Below are positions 14,961 through 23,205 of a stretch of DNA of 64,000 bases, in pieces. Position 1 is the first letter of the stretch, and the number at the start of each line of letters is the position of its first letter. The stretch is from Bacteroidia bacterium (GTDB taxonomy: Bacteria; Bacteroidota; Bacteroidia; B-17B0; Aurantibacillaceae): the NCBI GenBank assembly GCA_016787785.1, contig JAEUTO010000010.1, positions 248,001 through 312,000 on the forward strand, read 5' to 3'. The notes beneath the pieces were generated by a model. That model was not told where the DNA came from. It was given only the letters and a program-made list of their open reading frames with translations, and did no database searches. The position numbers were made by a program, and so were the translations under genes.

Positions 14961-17900
14961 ATGGAATTAAATTCTACACTTCAAAAGCACGTTACACAAT
15001 TTTTAACGGCCGATCAGGTTAATGACCCTTCGTTTAAAGAATTCATAAATGAAGTTAATAAGTCTTACGCTGCGTTTGAAGGCGATCAAAGCCACGTAAA
15101 CATCGCATTTAAGCACAGCGAAAAGGTTTTTGAGCGAACCAACGAAACAGAAACTGAATTAAATACCACGCTTCAATTATTAACCACACTGTTATCAAAT
15201 ATCCATTCCGGCATATTAGCTGAGGATGAGAATCGCAAAGTTATTTTTACTAACCAGATGTTTTGCGATATTTTTTCAATTCCACTTAAACCTGGTCAAT
15301 TAATAGGAATGGACTGTAGTAATGCTGCAGAACAAACAAAGGAATTGTTTAAAAAGCCGGTTTCGTATGTTTCGGAAATAAATAAACTTTTACATTTTAA
15401 AAAGCCCGCTGTTGGGCAGTTGTTGGAAATGGAGGACGATAGATTTTTTGAACGGAATTTTATGCCAATATATATTAATGAAGAATTTAAAGGATGCTTA
15501 TGGAAATATACCGATGTTACAGAAAAAATAGCAACTGAAAGAGAACTTAAGAAATCAGAAGAAAATTATAGGAACATGATCGAACATGCTTCGGATATTA
15601 TTTATAAAACAGATCATATGGGTTTATTTATTTTTGCAAACCCCGTTGCTGAGCGCATAACAGGGTATAAAATAGATGAATTGTATAAAATGAATTTTTC
15701 AGACCTTATCAAAAAGGAGTACAAACTTAAAGCTATAAAATTTTATTTAAATCAGATAAGAAAGAAGATCTCATCCACCTATTTCGAATTCCCCATAATA
15801 ACAAAAAAGGGAAAAGAAGTATGGATAGGGCAAAGCGTTCAATTTTCTATGCTAAACGTTAATTCCGACGAGTTTGAGTTAATTGCACTGGCAATTGATA
15901 TAACAAAGCAAAAAAAATCAGAGAGTGAATTGAAAGAATCAAACCAAAAGCTAACCTTATTACAAAATCTCATTGATAATTCATCCGACAGCATACAGGT
16001 TGCAACTGAAGATGGAGAACTTTTTTATTACAATAAGGAGGCGAAAAAAAGATTAGGACTTTCAGACGAAAACCTTAGCAAATTTTCGGTAATTGATATT
16101 GAAGAGAGTTTTAAGAACCTGGAAGATTGGAAAGCGCACATTGCTGAACTGAAAGAAAAAAACGTGCTTACTATTGAAGGTAATAATGTGAATCAAAGCG
16201 ATGGAAAAATGTTTCCAGTGGAAATCACTGCAAGATTCGTCAAAATAAACGACATAGGTTACGTAATTGCAAATGCAAGGGATATTACTGCCCGAAAGCA
16301 AATCGAAAAATTGCTGAAAAAGCAGGAAGAAAAATATAGAAACATTATTGCTAATATGAATCTGGGATTGATAGAAGTGAATTTGAAAGAAGAAATACTT
16401 TATGTGAATCAGAGCTTTTGTAATATGTCAGGTTATAGTGCAGCTGATTTAATAGGAAAAAACGCAAAAGGACTTTTTGCTCGGGAAGAAAACTCTAATT
16501 TAATAGAAAGCAAACTTAAATTACGCGCTAAAAGTATTTCCGATATGTATCAGTTGCTTGTTAAAGATAAAAATGGCCGTCCACGCTGGTGGTCAATAAG
16601 CGGGGCGCCAAATTATGACGACTCCGGTGAGCTTATTGGATCGATAGGTATTCATTTGGATATTACTGATCAAAAATTACTCGAAAAAGACTTGGAGGCT
16701 GCTTTATTAAAGGCAGAGTTAGGGTCAAAAGCCAAAGAAGCTTTTTTGGCAAATATGAGTCACGAAATAAGAACACCTTTAAACGCTATTATTGGCATGA
16801 TCAGGGAATTAAGTAAGGAAGAACTTAGTGTAACACAAAAAATTTGTGTAGAGAATAGTTCTATTGCTTCAAAACATTTGCTTTCTGTTATTAACAATGT
16901 TTTGGATATATCTAAGATCGAAGCCGGCGAATTGACACTCGAAAGTGAGCATTTTATGGTTGATCAATCAATTAATAATATTATGTCAATCATGTCTTCA
17001 CGCGCTGAAGAAAAAGGCATCTATCTCAAATCAGAATTCTCTCCTCAAATTCATAAAACGCTGGTGGGCGATCCGCTCCGCCTCGAACAGATCTTATTGA
17101 ACCTTGTTGGTAATGCTGTTAAGTTTACAAACAAAGGCGGCATAACTATTAAATGCGAACCGCTTAAAGAGACTGCGCTTGAACAAACAATTCGGATAGA
17201 GGTATCGGATACCGGTGTTGGTATGGATGAACATTATTTAAAAAATATATTTAAAAAATTCTCACAAGAAGATAGATCAGTTTCAAGAAAGTATGGCGGT
17301 ACAGGTCTTGGTCTTGCCATCACGTTTGAACTCATGCAACTAATGAATGGCTCTATTGATGTAAAAAGCGAAAAAAAGGTTGGTACAACATTTAGTTTAA
17401 ACATTACACTAAAAAAGGGTGAAGCTGTTCAAGTTAAAAGCTCATTTAAATCAAATGAGAAGGTCGATCTTGATGGTTTAAAGATATTGCTTGTTGAAGA
17501 CAACGAAATAAACAGACTGGTAGCACAAAATACATTTAAATATTATAATTGTGTTGTTGAAGAAGCAGTAAATGGATTAGATGCACTTGAAAAATTAAAA
17601 CAAACTACATACGATATAATTTTGATGGATATTCAAATGCCTGAAATGGACGGACTGCAGGCAACTCAAAAGATCAGACATGAATTAAATATTAAAACAC
17701 CGATCTTAGCTTTAACAGCTAACGCGTTTAAAAGTGAAATTGAAAAATGCAAACACGCTGGCATGAACGATTATATTACAAAACCTTTTGAAGAAATTGA
17801 ACTCATAAAACTTATTTCAAAATATACTAAAAAGAAAACTTCTGATAAAGAGATAACGGAAATAGCAGTAGCAAAGGAAAACGGTAAGAACTTATACGAT

Positions 17901-18224
17901 CTGGGCCCATTAAAAGAAATGAGCCGCGGTAATAGCGAATTTATGAACAAGATGATCACTTTATTTATAGAGCAGGCTAATATCTCTTTAAATGAGATAA
18001 ACGCAGCGCATGGTATTAAGGATTACGACACGGTTTGCAAAGTAGCACATCGTTTAAAATCCAGTATCGATAGCATGGGTATAACCTCTCTTAAAAAAGA
18101 GATAAGGGAATTAGAAAAGCTGTCTAAAGAGCCTGTTCTATTATCTGAGATAGCAGCGCTGGTGATGCTCATTAACGCCACCTTATTAAAGGTACTACAG
18201 TGTTTACCTTCCGAAATTATTTAA
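14961..18224 (+). CDS. PAS-rich hybrid histidine kinase with receiver and Hpt domains
   Basis: A 1087-aa cytoplasmic hybrid kinase; no membrane helix is seen. It has about four PAS modules (about 60-190, 198-320, 330-450, 455-575), each ending in a DIT/DVT-type boundary such as YTDVTEK, AIDITKQK and ARDITARK. HisKA has the phosphorylated His in MSHEIRTPLN (about 600). HATPase is at about 700-815 (GTGLGLAI). The receiver is at about 835-955 (LLVEDNEINR, LMDIQMPEMDG). A C-terminal Hpt domain has the transfer His in AHRLKSS (about 1029). The His-Asp-His chain allows relay to the NtrC-type regulator encoded immediately upstream or to the single receivers nearby. Confidence 0.95.
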   Translation: MELNSTLQKHVTQFLTADQVNDPSFKEFINEVNKSYAAFEGDQSHVNIAFKHSEKVFERTNETETELNTTLQLLTTLLSNIHSGILAEDENRKVIFTNQMFCDIFSIPLKPGQLIGMDCSNAAEQTKELFKKPVSYVSEINKLLHFKKPAVGQLLEMEDDRFFERNFMPIYINEEFKGCLWKYTDVTEKIATERELKKSEENYRNMIEHASDIIYKTDHMGLFIFANPVAERITGYKIDELYKMNFSDLIKKEYKLKAIKFYLNQIRKKISSTYFEFPIITKKGKEVWIGQSVQFSMLNVNSDEFELIALAIDITKQKKSESELKESNQKLTLLQNLIDNSSDSIQVATEDGELFYYNKEAKKRLGLSDENLSKFSVIDIEESFKNLEDWKAHIAELKEKNVLTIEGNNVNQSDGKMFPVEITARFVKINDIGYVIANARDITARKQIEKLLKKQEEKYRNIIANMNLGLIEVNLKEEILYVNQSFCNMSGYSAADLIGKNAKGLFAREENSNLIESKLKLRAKSISDMYQLLVKDKNGRPRWWSISGAPNYDDSGELIGSIGIHLDITDQKLLEKDLEAALLKAELGSKAKEAFLANMSHEIRTPLNAIIGMIRELSKEELSVTQKICVENSSIASKHLLSVINNVLDISKIEAGELTLESEHFMVDQSINNIMSIMSSRAEEKGIYLKSEFSPQIHKTLVGDPLRLEQILLNLVGNAVKFTNKGGITIKCEPLKETALEQTIRIEVSDTGVGMDEHYLKNIFKKFSQEDRSVSRKYGGTGLGLAITFELMQLMNGSIDVKSEKKVGTTFSLNITLKKGEAVQVKSSFKSNEKVDLDGLKILLVEDNEINRLVAQNTFKYYNCVVEEAVNGLDALEKLKQTTYDIILMDIQMPEMDGLQATQKIRHELNIKTPILALTANAFKSEIEKCKHAGMNDYITKPFEEIELIKLISKYTKKKTSDKEITEIAVAKENGKNLYDLGPLKEMSRGNSEFMNKMITLFIEQANISLNEINAAHGIKDYDTVCKVAHRLKSSIDSMGITSLKKEIRELEKLSKEPVLLSEIAALVMLINATLLKVLQCLPSEII

Positions 18225-18247
18225 AGGCCCATTAGGGCCTTTTTTTT
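18223..18247 (+). terminator. Rho-independent terminator
   Basis: The stem AGGCCC / GGGCCT with an ATTA loop and seven trailing T directly follows the kinase stop codon. Confidence 0.88.
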
Positions 18248-18275
18248 AACCAGGCCAATATGAGTTTTGGACAAT

Positions 18276-18292
18276 TTTCCAGTTTCTGGAAA
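18276..18292. promoter_or_regulatory. Dyad TTTCCAG-TTT-CTGGAAA
   Basis: A perfect 7-bp inverted repeat lies in the intergenic stretch between the kinase terminator and the degenerate receiver gene. It could be an enhancer or operator site; the binding protein is not known. Confidence 0.35.
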
Positions 18293-18384
18293 TAATGAAA
18301 ACACTTCGCTTCTTTAAAGTTATGATCGTCAGTTGTTTATGATTCGGCATGATTGTAGGAATGCACTGTGTAAATCTACAGATC

Positions 18385-18801
18385 ATGAAAACAACAACAG
18401 ACATTAAGATCTTTTTGGTAAACTCTAATTTATTTTACCTTAATATCTACGAGCAAAGTTTTAAAAAACTTGGCTATAACAACGTAACTATTTTTTTAAA
18501 TGGAACCGATTGCATTAATGAACTAGTGCAAAAACCGGATATTATTTTTATGGACGATACCCTGATTGACATGAGTGGTTCCGAACTTCTTAAACAAGTA
18601 AAATCACTTAATCCAAATATTTATGTGGTATTGGGTATTGATCCTGTAGAGATCAAAACAGCGGTTAATACTTTAAACTATGGCGTTTTTGACTACATAA
18701 TCAAAGGTGAAGATGAAATGGCTAAAGCAGAAGGTATTCTTTTAAGGATAAGTAAACTGCGCGATATTATAAAAAGAAAGTCGTTAATTTTTTCCTTTTA
18801 A
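18385..18801 (+). CDS. Degenerate receiver-domain protein
   Basis: A 138-aa CheY-like domain starting MKTTTDIKIFLVNSNLFY. The phosphoacceptor region is kept (IIFMDDTLIDMSG) and a Lys is present in DYIIKGEDE. The acidic pair that normally follows strand 1 is replaced by NSN (FLVNSN), so Mg-dependent phosphorylation is probably impaired. An upstream in-frame ATG at 18349 is possible, but the later ATG gives a standard receiver start. It follows the NtrC/kinase operon after a terminator. It may act as a phosphorylation-independent binding partner. Confidence 0.75.
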   Translation: MKTTTDIKIFLVNSNLFYLNIYEQSFKKLGYNNVTIFLNGTDCINELVQKPDIIFMDDTLIDMSGSELLKQVKSLNPNIYVVLGIDPVEIKTAVNTLNYGVFDYIIKGEDEMAKAEGILLRISKLRDIIKRKSLIFSF

Positions 18802-18838
18802 ATTTTTAAAATCATTAACAATCAAAAAACTATTAATT

Positions 18839-19267
18839 ATGAAAACAGTTATAATATTATTAATCGTGTCCATTAAACTTTGTGCTCAATCAAGCTTGTC
18901 TTTGGCAAAAAAAGATGGAGGCGTGTTACATGTTTATTCCGGCATGGCAATTAGTGCTGGTGTTGGAGCAAAAGTTTATTCGGTTACAAAAAGACCAATG
19001 TTGGCAGCTACAGTAGGTTTTTTAACTGGTAGCATAATTGGCGTTGGTAAAGAAGCTATATACGATAAAGTATTAAAAAAAGGTGTATGTGATAATTCTG
19101 ATGCGTTTAAAACAATTTGGGGCTCCGCAATTGGAAGTCTTTGCTTAAGGATAGGGATTGATGTTAAACAAAAGAATGATATTGAAAAAGAAAACTACCA
19201 GGACCTTAACAGATCAATTCCGGAAAGCAGTCTGAAAGACGGAATATCTTTCCAGAATATGGAATAA
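18839..19267 (+). CDS. Small exported protein, possibly YfiM/DUF2279-like
   Basis: A 142-aa protein with a short signal peptide (MKTVIILLIVSIKLCAQ). A glycine-rich, two-segment hydrophobic middle part contains HVYSGMAISAGVGAKVYS and GFLTGSIIGVGKEAIYD, and a polar tail ends the protein. The order His-x-Tyr/Phe-x-Gly, Gly-rich helix, KE-x-YD, then a second Gly-rich helix recalls YfiM-type proteins (DKxxHFxxG...GxxKExxD). The assignment is tentative. It sits on the same strand as the next small exported protein, whose leader is very similar. Confidence 0.6.
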   Translation: MKTVIILLIVSIKLCAQSSLSLAKKDGGVLHVYSGMAISAGVGAKVYSVTKRPMLAATVGFLTGSIIGVGKEAIYDKVLKKGVCDNSDAFKTIWGSAIGSLCLRIGIDVKQKNDIEKENYQDLNRSIPESSLKDGISFQNME

Positions 19268-19316
19268 TGGCAAGCCCTAATTTTTATAAACCCTTGATTT
19301 TACTGGGCTACAGGTT

Positions 19317-19333
19317 TTGGCACAGATTTTGCA
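19317..19333 (+). promoter_or_regulatory. Sigma-54 promoter (-24/-12)
   Basis: TTGGCACAGATTTTGCA matches the consensus TTGGCACGNNNNTTGCW at all but one position. The invariant GG (19319-19320) and GC (19331-19332) are exactly ten bases apart. The transcript would begin about 12 bases later and read into the gene at 19394. An NtrC-type activator is encoded 4-5 kb upstream. Confidence 0.75.
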
Positions 19334-19393
19334 ATACTATATACAACAGCACAACAATAAGAAATTAAAAACTAACCTTTAAAAATAGAAACC

Positions 19394-19729
19394 ATGAAAA
19401 CCATCATCTTAATCTTAATCGTATCAGTAAAAGTTTACTCACAGTCAGGTTTAAACTTTAAAAGCGAGTTCAATACTCCAAACTTATTCTCAGGAATGTC
19501 AACAGGTTCTGGTAAAACAAGTAAAGAAAATAACTACGACAGAATGATGAATGTTATTTTTTATGGTAACGAAATAGTTTCTGAAGTAAATTCAGGTTCA
19601 ACTATTACTCGCACTTTTACAGAATCAAACAAAAGAAACATTCTTGAAAAACAATATTTTCAAAAAAACAATACTACAGTTGAATTGGAAAAAACTGAGA
19701 CCTTAGTAAGTATCAACGAAAAATTCTAG
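19394..19729 (+). CDS. Small exported protein under a sigma-54-type promoter
   Basis: A 111-aa protein with a signal peptide (MKTIILILIVSVKVYSQ) and a polar, Ser/Thr/Asn-rich mature part with no known motif (SGMSTGSGKTSKENNYDR). The leader closely resembles that of the upstream gene at 18839, but the mature parts differ. The -24/-12 element 61 bases upstream and the terminator-like hairpin after it define a single-gene transcript. It is probably the output of the NtrC-type two-component system. The function is not known. Confidence 0.7.
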   Translation: MKTIILILIVSVKVYSQSGLNFKSEFNTPNLFSGMSTGSGKTSKENNYDRMMNVIFYGNEIVSEVNSGSTITRTFTESNKRNILEKQYFQKNNTTVELEKTETLVSINEKF

Positions 19730-19754
19730 ACCATAGTTATTAAAAATATTAATG

Positions 19755-19797
19755 ATCCCGTCTTCTTTGTTCATGGCAAAAGGGCGGGATTTTTTTA
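19755..19797 (+). terminator. Probable terminator
   Basis: ATCCCG pairs with CGGGAT, followed by seven T. The 24-base loop contains a further CTTTG/CAAAAG pairing. It lies 25 bases after the small exported protein gene. Confidence 0.6.
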
Positions 19798-19929
19798 TGG
19801 ATATAACGAAGATTACATAGGTTTAACGGGTTTTCGTTAATGTTGATCATTTTGATCCTATTAATCAGCTTCATCTGCTTTCCATTTTTAATACTTTCCT
19901 TATCTTTAACACAAAGATATAATAGAAAA

Positions 19930-22413
19930 TTGTCCTTCAACCCATTTAAAATAAACTTACCTGTTACAGAAATTATCTCTTTTGTTCGGGAGCAATTGAC
20001 GCAGCAAAATACCTTAATTGTAAATGCCCCTCCGGGTGCCGGTAAAAGTACTTTACTACCCTTAGCATTAATGGAAGAGACATGGCTGAACGGAAAGAAA
20101 ATAATTATGTTAGAGCCCCGTCGTTTAGCAGCAAAAACTATTGCAATACGCATGGCTTCTTTGTTGGAGGATGAAGTAGGTAAAAAAGTTGGTTATCGTG
20201 TAAGGTTCGACAATCGGGTAAGTGTAAATACAAAAATTGAAGTTGTTACGGAAGGAATTCTTACACGCATGTTACAAAGCGATAATGCACTAGAAGATGT
20301 TGGTCTGGTTATTTTTGATGAATTTCATGAGCGTAGTTTAAATGCTGATATAGCTATGGCCCTGTGTCGTGAGTCGCAACAAGTGTTACGGCCCGATCTC
20401 CGGATCATGATCATGAGCGCCACGTTAAACATGCCTCAGCTAACTGCACTTTTAAAAGCACCTGTTGCCGTTAGCGAGGGAAAACAATATCCGGTAGAGA
20501 TCAAATACACTAACGATGCTGATGAAAAATTATTACCGGAGCTAACAGCCAGAACCGTTATGGTAGCTGCTAAAGAACACGAAGGTGACGTTTTGGTTTT
20601 TCTTCCGGGTGAAGGAGAGATAAAAAAGTGTGAGGAACTTTTAAGAACGCAACTTTCGGAATTTTCCATTCATCCATTGTATGGGCAGTTACCACAGGCA
20701 GAGCAACAATATGCAATTGTGCCAAATAAATTCGGTAAGCGTAAAATTGTTTTGGCGACATCAATTGCAGAAACAAGCTTAACGATAGAAGGAGTGAGAA
20801 TAGTAGTTGATTCAGGTTTTGGAAAAAGTTCGCGTTTTGATACACGTTCTGGTTTATCGCGTTTAGAAACATTAAGGATATCAAAAGATTCGGCCGATCA
20901 ACGTGCTGGTAGAGCTGGGCGCTTAAGCTCCGGTGTTTGTTACCGCATGTGGACAAAAGCCACACACGACCGTTTAGCCCAGCATCGTGTGCCCGAAATT
21001 ATGGAAGCCGATCTTGCTTCCTTGGCTTTAGATATGGCAACCTGGGGTGTTAGTAATGTTTTATCATTAACCTGGTTAACGCCTCCGCCAAAAGCAGCTT
21101 TATCGCAAGCTACAGAACTATTACATCAATTAAATGCTTTAGAGACTAATAAAATTACCGAACACGGAAAAAAGATCCATCAGCTTGCTTGTCACCCGCG
21201 TATTGCGCACATGTTATTAATGGCTAAAGAGGCACAAGAAATAAAACTGGCTACAGATATTGCAGCTGTATTGGAAGAACGTGATCCTTTACCAAGAGAA
21301 ACTGGGATAGATATTAATTTACGAATTGAAGCATTGCGACGCGCAAGAAGTAATAATAGTATTGGGCGTTTTGCGCGAATAGAAAAAGTAGCAGCGTCTT
21401 ACAGAAAGATGTTGAATGTAGAAGTTGACAACGGTGCAGTGGATGTTTTTGAAACAGGTTTATTATTGGCTTTTGCTTATCCTGAACGTATTGCTTTTGC
21501 AAGACCGGGGAATAATGCACAGTTTCAACTGGCAAATGGTAAGTATGCTATGATCGGGCATCAAGACGATCTTGCGCATGAGCCGTGGTTAGCAGTTGCT
21601 CATATGGACCTGCGTGACGGATTAGGAAAAATATTTATGGCAGCGCCTTTAAATCCAAAAGATCTTTTGCCAATGGTAAAAGAGCAGGAAGTGATTTTAT
21701 GGGATACACGTAAAGGTGGAATTATTGCAACAAAGGAATTGAAGATCGGTGCTTTGGTATTGCAAAGTAAAGTTTTAGCAAATCCAAACGAAGAACAAAT
21801 TACAGAAGCTATTTCAAATGCTATTAAAACAGAAGGGGAGAACCTTTTAAATTTTGATGAAAGCATGTTGCAATTGCAGAATAGAATTTTGAGTCTGCGT
21901 AGTTGGAATCCAGATGAAAATTGGCCGGATGTAAGCACAACCACTTTGTTGGAGAGTAATAAAATTTGGTTAGTTCCTTATTTAAAAAATATAAAAAAGC
22001 CGGAAGATCTTGAAAAAGTAAATTTAAGCGAAGCTTTGTTCCATTCGTTGGATTGGGAAAAACAACAGGCATTAAATAAACTGGCACCGCAAAAGTTGGA
22101 GGTACCAAGCGGTTCAACTATTCCAATTCAGTATTTTGCAAACGGTGGCGTGCCGGTTCTTTCGGTGCGTTTACAGGAGGTATTTGGTTTGGCAGATACG
22201 CCGGTAATTAATAATGGTAAAACAAAAGTTGTGATGCATCTACTTTCGCCGGGTTATAAACCTGTGCAGGTTACCGGCGACCTAAAAAGTTTTTGGAATA
22301 ATTTATATTTTGAAGTAAAAAAAGAATTACAACGCCGTTATCCTAAACATGCCTGGCCCGAAGATCCTTGGACAGCACCCGCAGTTGCCAAAGGTAAGAG
22401 TTGGAAGAAGTGA
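19930..22413 (+). CDS. hrpB: ATP-dependent helicase HrpB
   Basis: An 827-aa DEAH/RHA-type helicase. Walker A is APPGAGKST near residue 35. Motif II is DEFHERSL, motif III SATLN, motif VI QRAGRAGR. After the HA2/ratchet region comes the HrpB C-terminal domain ending WPEDPWTAPA. The open frame extends to an ATG at 19840, but those 30 residues are a hydrophobic run foreign to the family. The TTG at 19930 gives MSFNPFKINLPVTEII, a normal HrpB start. In other bacteria HrpB is an RNA helicase of uncertain target. It stands alone here. Confidence 0.9.
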   Translation: MSFNPFKINLPVTEIISFVREQLTQQNTLIVNAPPGAGKSTLLPLALMEETWLNGKKIIMLEPRRLAAKTIAIRMASLLEDEVGKKVGYRVRFDNRVSVNTKIEVVTEGILTRMLQSDNALEDVGLVIFDEFHERSLNADIAMALCRESQQVLRPDLRIMIMSATLNMPQLTALLKAPVAVSEGKQYPVEIKYTNDADEKLLPELTARTVMVAAKEHEGDVLVFLPGEGEIKKCEELLRTQLSEFSIHPLYGQLPQAEQQYAIVPNKFGKRKIVLATSIAETSLTIEGVRIVVDSGFGKSSRFDTRSGLSRLETLRISKDSADQRAGRAGRLSSGVCYRMWTKATHDRLAQHRVPEIMEADLASLALDMATWGVSNVLSLTWLTPPPKAALSQATELLHQLNALETNKITEHGKKIHQLACHPRIAHMLLMAKEAQEIKLATDIAAVLEERDPLPRETGIDINLRIEALRRARSNNSIGRFARIEKVAASYRKMLNVEVDNGAVDVFETGLLLAFAYPERIAFARPGNNAQFQLANGKYAMIGHQDDLAHEPWLAVAHMDLRDGLGKIFMAAPLNPKDLLPMVKEQEVILWDTRKGGIIATKELKIGALVLQSKVLANPNEEQITEAISNAIKTEGENLLNFDESMLQLQNRILSLRSWNPDENWPDVSTTTLLESNKIWLVPYLKNIKKPEDLEKVNLSEALFHSLDWEKQQALNKLAPQKLEVPSGSTIPIQYFANGGVPVLSVRLQEVFGLADTPVINNGKTKVVMHLLSPGYKPVQVTGDLKSFWNNLYFEVKKELQRRYPKHAWPEDPWTAPAVAKGKSWKK

Positions 22414-22487
22414 TTTGTTAATTCATGCGGATCATAAATCTGTGCGAATTGGTTTTTTCATTAATTTAATATAAAAAATTCTTCTAA

Positions 22488-23162
22488 TTATTCTACTAAA
22501 GTGCCCTCGAGTTCTTTTTTTGTTGGGACTTTTGAGCAATCCATTTCAAAAAGAAAGTTTTGTTCTTCAGGAAGTCTCATATTCAAATTGGCGATCACCG
22601 AATCTAAATGCGTGGCTCTGTATTTGTGTATATTTATCAAATAGCCGTAGGTTTCGTATTGCATTTTATTAAAGGTTTTAAATCTATCGAGATTCTTTGC
22701 TGTATTTTCTGTGTTCTTAAAAACCTTCGGCGCTACACTCGTAAAAGTTGTAATTAACGAAAAAGTTAGAAATGTAACTTTTAAGAACGGCAATGAATTG
22801 TCCCACCCTTTTTTTGCTAAAAGAAATGCTAATATAAAGGTAAAAACTGAAGACAAGCAAAGCACTAAAGCAAAACTGGAGCCGTAACTAAAATAGTTAT
22901 TTGCCAGGTACATGTAGGGTTTTTTAATTATGGATACTTGTTTATAGATGGACAATAATTGAATTACAGCAGTATCTGTAGATAATTTTTTGTGGAGCGT
23001 GTTTGCCTGTATAGAATCAAGTTTTTTAATATCAGCTGAAAAACTTAAACCTTCGCCATAAAATACATCCTGAGAATAAAAGAACATAAAAGAGAAGACA
23101 GATAAAATAAGTACCGGAGTAACTATTTCTTTTTTACTCAAAATTGTAAGTAGTTTTTTCAT
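22488..23162 (-). CDS. Unknown membrane protein (gene D of unknown operon)
   Basis: A 224-aa protein. An N-terminal TM helix (about 13-30) is followed by a roughly 60-residue exposed segment, two TM helices (about 92-114 and 125-145), and a charged, helical C-terminal domain of about 80 residues (KHATHLDSV-like pattern HKYRATHLDSVIANLN) ending in CSKVPTKKELEGTLVE. No family is recognised. It lies 43 bases after gene C and is the last gene of a four-gene minus-strand set; it is convergent with hrpB. Confidence 0.7.
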   Translation of the reverse strand: MKKLLTILSKKEIVTPVLILSVFSFMFFYSQDVFYGEGLSFSADIKKLDSIQANTLHKKLSTDTAVIQLLSIYKQVSIIKKPYMYLANNYFSYGSSFALVLCLSSVFTFILAFLLAKKGWDNSLPFLKVTFLTFSLITTFTSVAPKVFKNTENTAKNLDRFKTFNKMQYETYGYLINIHKYRATHLDSVIANLNMRLPEEQNFLFEMDCSKVPTKKELEGTLVE

Positions 23163-23205
23163 GATAATTTATTTATTTGTGGTGAGTAAATAACATTAAG
23201 TGAAA

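Noticed and set aside
18335-18370. Possible sigma-54 promoter TCGGCATG ... TGCA before the degenerate receiver
   Set aside because: GG and GC are 15 bases apart instead of the obligatory 10.
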